From Closterium sp. Naga37s-1 (lineage: Eukaryota; Streptophyta; Zygnematophyceae; Desmidiales; Closteriaceae): DNA of 64,000 bases. The stretch lies in contig CANJKZ010000010.1 of NCBI GenBank assembly GCA_947471745.1, positions 6,836,501 to 6,900,500 on the forward strand. Reading direction: 5' to 3'. Of this stretch, positions 61,071 through 64,000 are shown one piece after another. Each line of letters opens with the position of its first letter. Position 1 is the first letter of the stretch. The translations under genes and the position numbers were made by a program. Under the pieces are notes generated by a model, which saw only the letters and a program-made list of their open reading frames with translations, did no database searches and was not told the DNA's origin.

Positions 61071-62678
61071 ATGTTTCGAGTTGGAAGACTTCAATTGAAG
61101 CAAACCCGACGCACGCGTTGCCGTAGATTCAAGTCGCGATCGTTAGATCGGCTGCCGGACGACGTCATCTGCTCCGTCTTCCGTTGTCTGAACAAGCAGT
61201 CACCCAGCCACTTTGATCACGCTTTGGTATGTAAACGTTGGAATCGCCTAGCTTACCTTACAGAGACGTCCATCGCCAACAGTGGGCCTTGCCTTACTGT
61301 AGATGCTGGCCTTCTAAATACTCTTTCCCGGTTTAAAGGACTGACTTCTCTCACGATCAACAAGTGCGTTATCGATCAGAATAGTGACGAGTTCATCCAT
61401 GCCCTAGGATCCGTGTGTCCCCTTTTGACTCATCTAGACCTGAGCAACGGGTTTGAAAACGGGTTGACGTATGACGGCTTAGATGCCCTCTTCGCAGCAT
61501 GCACTGCGTTGCATTACCTCTCCCTGAACATGAGGACAGTTTCCGTTGACTACACCTATGATTTGCCACCATCCTTCTTCAGCCTTTCATCTTTGACGGA
61601 AGTTAATCTGAGCTTGGACGTTTTACGTCTTCCTGATAGATTTGACAAACTAGGGTCCCTGACCAAGGTGAAATTCGCCAATCTGCATATTTTCTCCCTT
61701 CCCGAGTCGTTTGGCCAGCTCACTGAACTGACTGATCTAGAGGTAAGCAATATGCCGAACTTTTTCCTATTCCCAGACTCTCTAAGTGGCTTGAGGTCAT
61801 TGATCAAACTCAGCCTCATTGAACTGAAAAGTTTAAACGATCTCCCTGACACCACCGGCCAGCTCCCGAACCTCCAAGAGTTTTACTCACGTACCAATTC
61901 TCGCCTTTCCGATCTCCCAGATTATTTCTTCCAACTGACTTCTCTCCGAGTTCTTGAGCTCACGAAATGTGAGCGTCTCCGTCGGCTTCCCGGCGTAGTG
62001 TCAGGCCTGGTTTCCCTCACGGTGCTAACCATCAAGAATTGCCAGTGGTTTACTTCGCTTCCTAACTCTCTCTGCTATCTTTCTAACCTTCGTTTCTTGG
62101 TTGTCAAAGCATGCCCCCGGCTGAGGGATCTTCCACAGAGAATGAATCACCTGTCATCTCTGGAACATCTCGTGTTATGCCAACTCAAAAGCCTTACCAG
62201 TTATCCGGATTCCATTTCTAGCCTCTCCAGTCTCCGCACCTTCTCCTCCAACTACTGCAGCAACATCAACATAATCTCTCCATCCTTGGCTTGGTATTGG
62301 AGCAGCCTCAAGTCTCTTGAGTTCGGTTGGCCAGCCAGCTGCATATCCAACATAGAGGGTCAAGAAGCCTTCGTGTTATATGCTTGCCAGCTCGTAAATC
62401 TGTCAGCACTCGTACTTTTTGGTTTCCCCGACCTAGGTTTGTTATCGAAAGAGATCGGGAAGCTTTCACAGTTGCAGCGGCTGACTTTAAGTTCGTGGGC
62501 CAACCTGGTCTCCTTGCCCAGGGCTATCACCACCCTCACCAGCCTCAAGACTCTCGTGATCATGGCATGCCCAAGCTTTGAGGATGATAATGAAACCATC
62601 TCCCACATTCCAAACCTGGAGAGTGCATGTGTTGATGGTAGACTGCTGGGAAACGGATCACTTGGGGGAAAGAGGTGA
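61071..62678 (+). CDS. F-box / leucine-rich-repeat protein
   Basis: An intact single-exon frame of 535 residues from the ATG at 61071. A basic N-terminus precedes an F-box (about residues 26-68: SLDRLPDDVICSVFRCLN and then LVCKRWNRLAYLT). From about residue 95 to 525 there are some 15-18 leucine-rich repeats of the plant type, for example LPESFGQLTELTDLEVSNMP, LPDTTGQLPNLQEF and LTSLRVLELTKCERLRRLP. F-box proteins recruit substrates to SCF ubiquitin ligases, with LRRs giving specificity; that role is inferred from the family. An out-of-frame ATG lies 8 bases upstream and soon stops. It is one of the few genes here with no sign of decay or transposon origin. Confidence 0.85.
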   Translation: MFRVGRLQLKQTRRTRCRRFKSRSLDRLPDDVICSVFRCLNKQSPSHFDHALVCKRWNRLAYLTETSIANSGPCLTVDAGLLNTLSRFKGLTSLTINKCVIDQNSDEFIHALGSVCPLLTHLDLSNGFENGLTYDGLDALFAACTALHYLSLNMRTVSVDYTYDLPPSFFSLSSLTEVNLSLDVLRLPDRFDKLGSLTKVKFANLHIFSLPESFGQLTELTDLEVSNMPNFFLFPDSLSGLRSLIKLSLIELKSLNDLPDTTGQLPNLQEFYSRTNSRLSDLPDYFFQLTSLRVLELTKCERLRRLPGVVSGLVSLTVLTIKNCQWFTSLPNSLCYLSNLRFLVVKACPRLRDLPQRMNHLSSLEHLVLCQLKSLTSYPDSISSLSSLRTFSSNYCSNINIISPSLAWYWSSLKSLEFGWPASCISNIEGQEAFVLYACQLVNLSALVLFGFPDLGLLSKEIGKLSQLQRLTLSSWANLVSLPRAITTLTSLKTLVIMACPSFEDDNETISHIPNLESACVDGRLLGNGSLGGKR

Positions 62679-62895
62679 GTGGATGGAGCAAGAGGGTGCC
62701 AGGATGTTTGGAGATGCTAGACTGGTTTTGTTCAATGCAATGATGATATTTGTGAACTTCGTATACCGTAAGTGGTGTGGATGGGCACTAGCCATCTCTA
62801 TGGTTCCCTGCATTACTGTTCGTACATAGTGGTTCTGATGTTCTCTTTATCATATCATCGTGTTGCTTTGTTATTTAGAATGAGTTTATGTCAAG
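62679..62895. other. 3' flank of the F-box gene
   Basis: Probable 3' UTR; no further gene or repeat is seen. Confidence 0.4.
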
Positions 62896-63005
62896 TGTTA
62901 TAGCCTCTAGTGGGTCATGCTATATGGGGAACAAACAGTTAGGGTTAGGCATTTGTACCCCAACCCAATCAATCCAACTCATTCCGCTGTGTTTAGTTTC
63001 TGAGA
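62896..63005 (+). repeat. Possible short copia-type LTR
   Basis: The segment starts TGTTATAGCC, contains TATATGGGG and AGTTAGGGTTAGG, and ends GTTTCTGAGA immediately before TGGTATCAG. The layout parallels the 136-bp copia LTR in this window (TGTCAG..., CATAGGGGG, AATTAGGG, TTCTCA, then TGGTATC). There is no second copy in the window to confirm the boundaries. Confidence 0.45.
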
Positions 63006-63024
63006 TGGTATCAGCAGTAGGTTC
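63006..63024 (+). promoter_or_regulatory. Possible primer-binding site
   Basis: TGGTATCAGCAGTAGGTTC resembles the complement of the initiator Met tRNA 3' end (TGGTATCAGAGC...), as in the other two complete LTR elements here. Confidence 0.5.
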
Positions 63025-63775
63025 GCCGTTCCTAGGCCACACTTAGTCTCCGCCGTTCCTAGACTTCGGCCGTCATTAGCCTTGGCGTGAACCCCCCCCC
63101 CCCCCCCGCCGTCTGCCCTAAGCTCGCTAGCCAGCAGGCCCGCCAGCGCCCTAGCAGGGCCCTCGTTATCAGACCAATTTGGTCTGATGGTCTGCGTTTC
63201 AGACTTCATTTTCTTATTTCAGATGATCTGTAAGACTGTGATTTTATTTTCAGATGATCAGTAAGACAAATGATTTTACTTGAGATAAATTTTCAGATCG
63301 CATACTATTCTTCATCTGAGAATCCAGATAACGAGTACGATTCCGTCTGAAACCGACATTTGTGCCCACTTGTCCATAGGGCCACTAGTTAGGGTATCTG
63401 CCAGCATCTATACATGCATGCGTAATGAATGCTTCTGTCCCGTAGCATCCGCGCTGGAGGAAACAGCACCGCTGGCAGCAGTTAACCATGTCAGATGCTG
63501 CCAGCACTTTGTCGCTGCGTGGGTGTCGGCGCCGATGCCAGCTACACCCAGGCACCGACACTGTCCTTTTGTGCGATGGGGTGACCTGTATGCATCGCGG
63601 ATGCACGTAACTGTGGTTCCCCGCCCACACTCGCACCGCGTATCACTCTGCCGCGCTACGGGACGAGGGTTTGAGGGACCAGGCTGGGGGCACACCGTCC
63701 ATCTTCTACATCCTTTTCTTCCGCTGCACTCGACGGGCCCCGCAGTGCAGTTTTCCACTTTCGCCATACCCCCTG
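63025..63775. other. Leader-like stretch with C16 run
   Basis: It includes two GCCGTTCCTAG words, a run of about 16 C (63092-63107), and several CAGATGATCWGTAAGAC words at 63220-63290. No supported gene. Confidence 0.4.
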
Positions 63776-64000
63776 ATGGCCATTCCAGAGGAGTTAGACC
63801 CCCCTGGAGTCTCAGCGCTAGATTTTCTCACACGGGGCAAGTCGATCCCCGTCGTTGCACCCCACGTTGCCTCGTGCTCAACCCAAGTTATACCCCCAAC
63901 CAACGCATCACCAGACACTGTGGCCGAAGAAAAGGCGGACGATGGCATGCCCAAGGCTACCACACCCACGTCGACAAGCTCGCCTACATCCGGCCGTGAA
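63776..64000 (+). CDS. Start of a frame leaving the window (possible Gag)
   Basis: From the ATG at 63776 the frame reads MAIPEELDPPGVSALDFLTR, then GKSIPVVAPH and a Thr/Ser/Pro-rich stretch, and is open to the last base (75 codons). The composition looks more protein-like than the competing 63370-63999 frame. Its position about 750 bases after a putative LTR and primer site suggests it may be the first ORF of another LTR element; this is inference. Confidence 0.35.
   Translation, partial: MAIPEELDPPGVSALDFLTRGKSIPVVAPHVASCSTQVIPPTNASPDTVAEEKADDGMPKATTPTSTSSPTSGRE

Noticed and set aside
63370-63999. 209-codon plus-strand frame at the right edge
   Set aside because: Its composition (many His, Arg, Cys, Pro) looks non-coding, and the overlapping frame from 63776 is more protein-like.

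Overview
The window is eukaryotic and dominated by transposable elements. Spliceosomal introns, LTR retrotransposons primed by an initiator-Met-like tRNA, a chromovirus, RLE-type LINEs and an F-box/LRR gene point to a green-lineage genome. A streptophyte alga is my best guess (inference; no marker gene settles the species). Very little of the window looks like ordinary host gene space.

Layout. 1-2.6 kb: two nested, decayed RLE-type LINEs. 3.1-7.9 kb: a BED-finger exon cut by a Ty1/copia element on the minus strand, which abuts a LINE 5' fragment. 8.3-17 kb: a minus-strand, multi-exon host-like gene with an acidic N-terminal region and minisatellite-filled introns. One intron holds a complete Penelope-like element (PLE, 10135-14029) with two hammerhead ribozymes. 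18.3-25.7 kb: a full-length copia element with identical 136-bp LTRs and a 5-bp target duplication. 26.2-39.7 kb: a 178-bp satellite and two copies of a Plavaka-type (CACTA-related) transposase gene. The second copy can be spliced in silico into a phase-consistent 12-exon, 883-codon frame. Its introns carry tandem repeats that each reproduce a 5' splice-site motif. 40.3-50.4 kb: three LINEs in head-to-tail order, one with an intact RT-to-endonuclease frame. 50.5-51 kb: a 34-bp satellite. 52.9-60.2 kb: a full-length Ty3/gypsy chromovirus (630-bp LTRs, 5-bp target duplication) whose chromodomain is split by an amber codon. 61-62.7 kb: an intact F-box/LRR gene. 62.9-64 kb: a probable further LTR with primer-binding site and the start of a long frame that leaves the window.

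How the parts relate. The elements form a record of nested insertions (LINE in LINE, copia in a BED exon, PLE in an intronic array, gypsy just upstream of an ORF). The most distinctive features are the ribozyme-bearing PLE, which lacks a recognisable GIY-YIG endonuclease and sits in a telomere-motif-containing array, and the Plavaka gene with splice-donor minisatellites. Intron structures were derived by eye from GT/AG sites and phase agreement; no similarity search was run.
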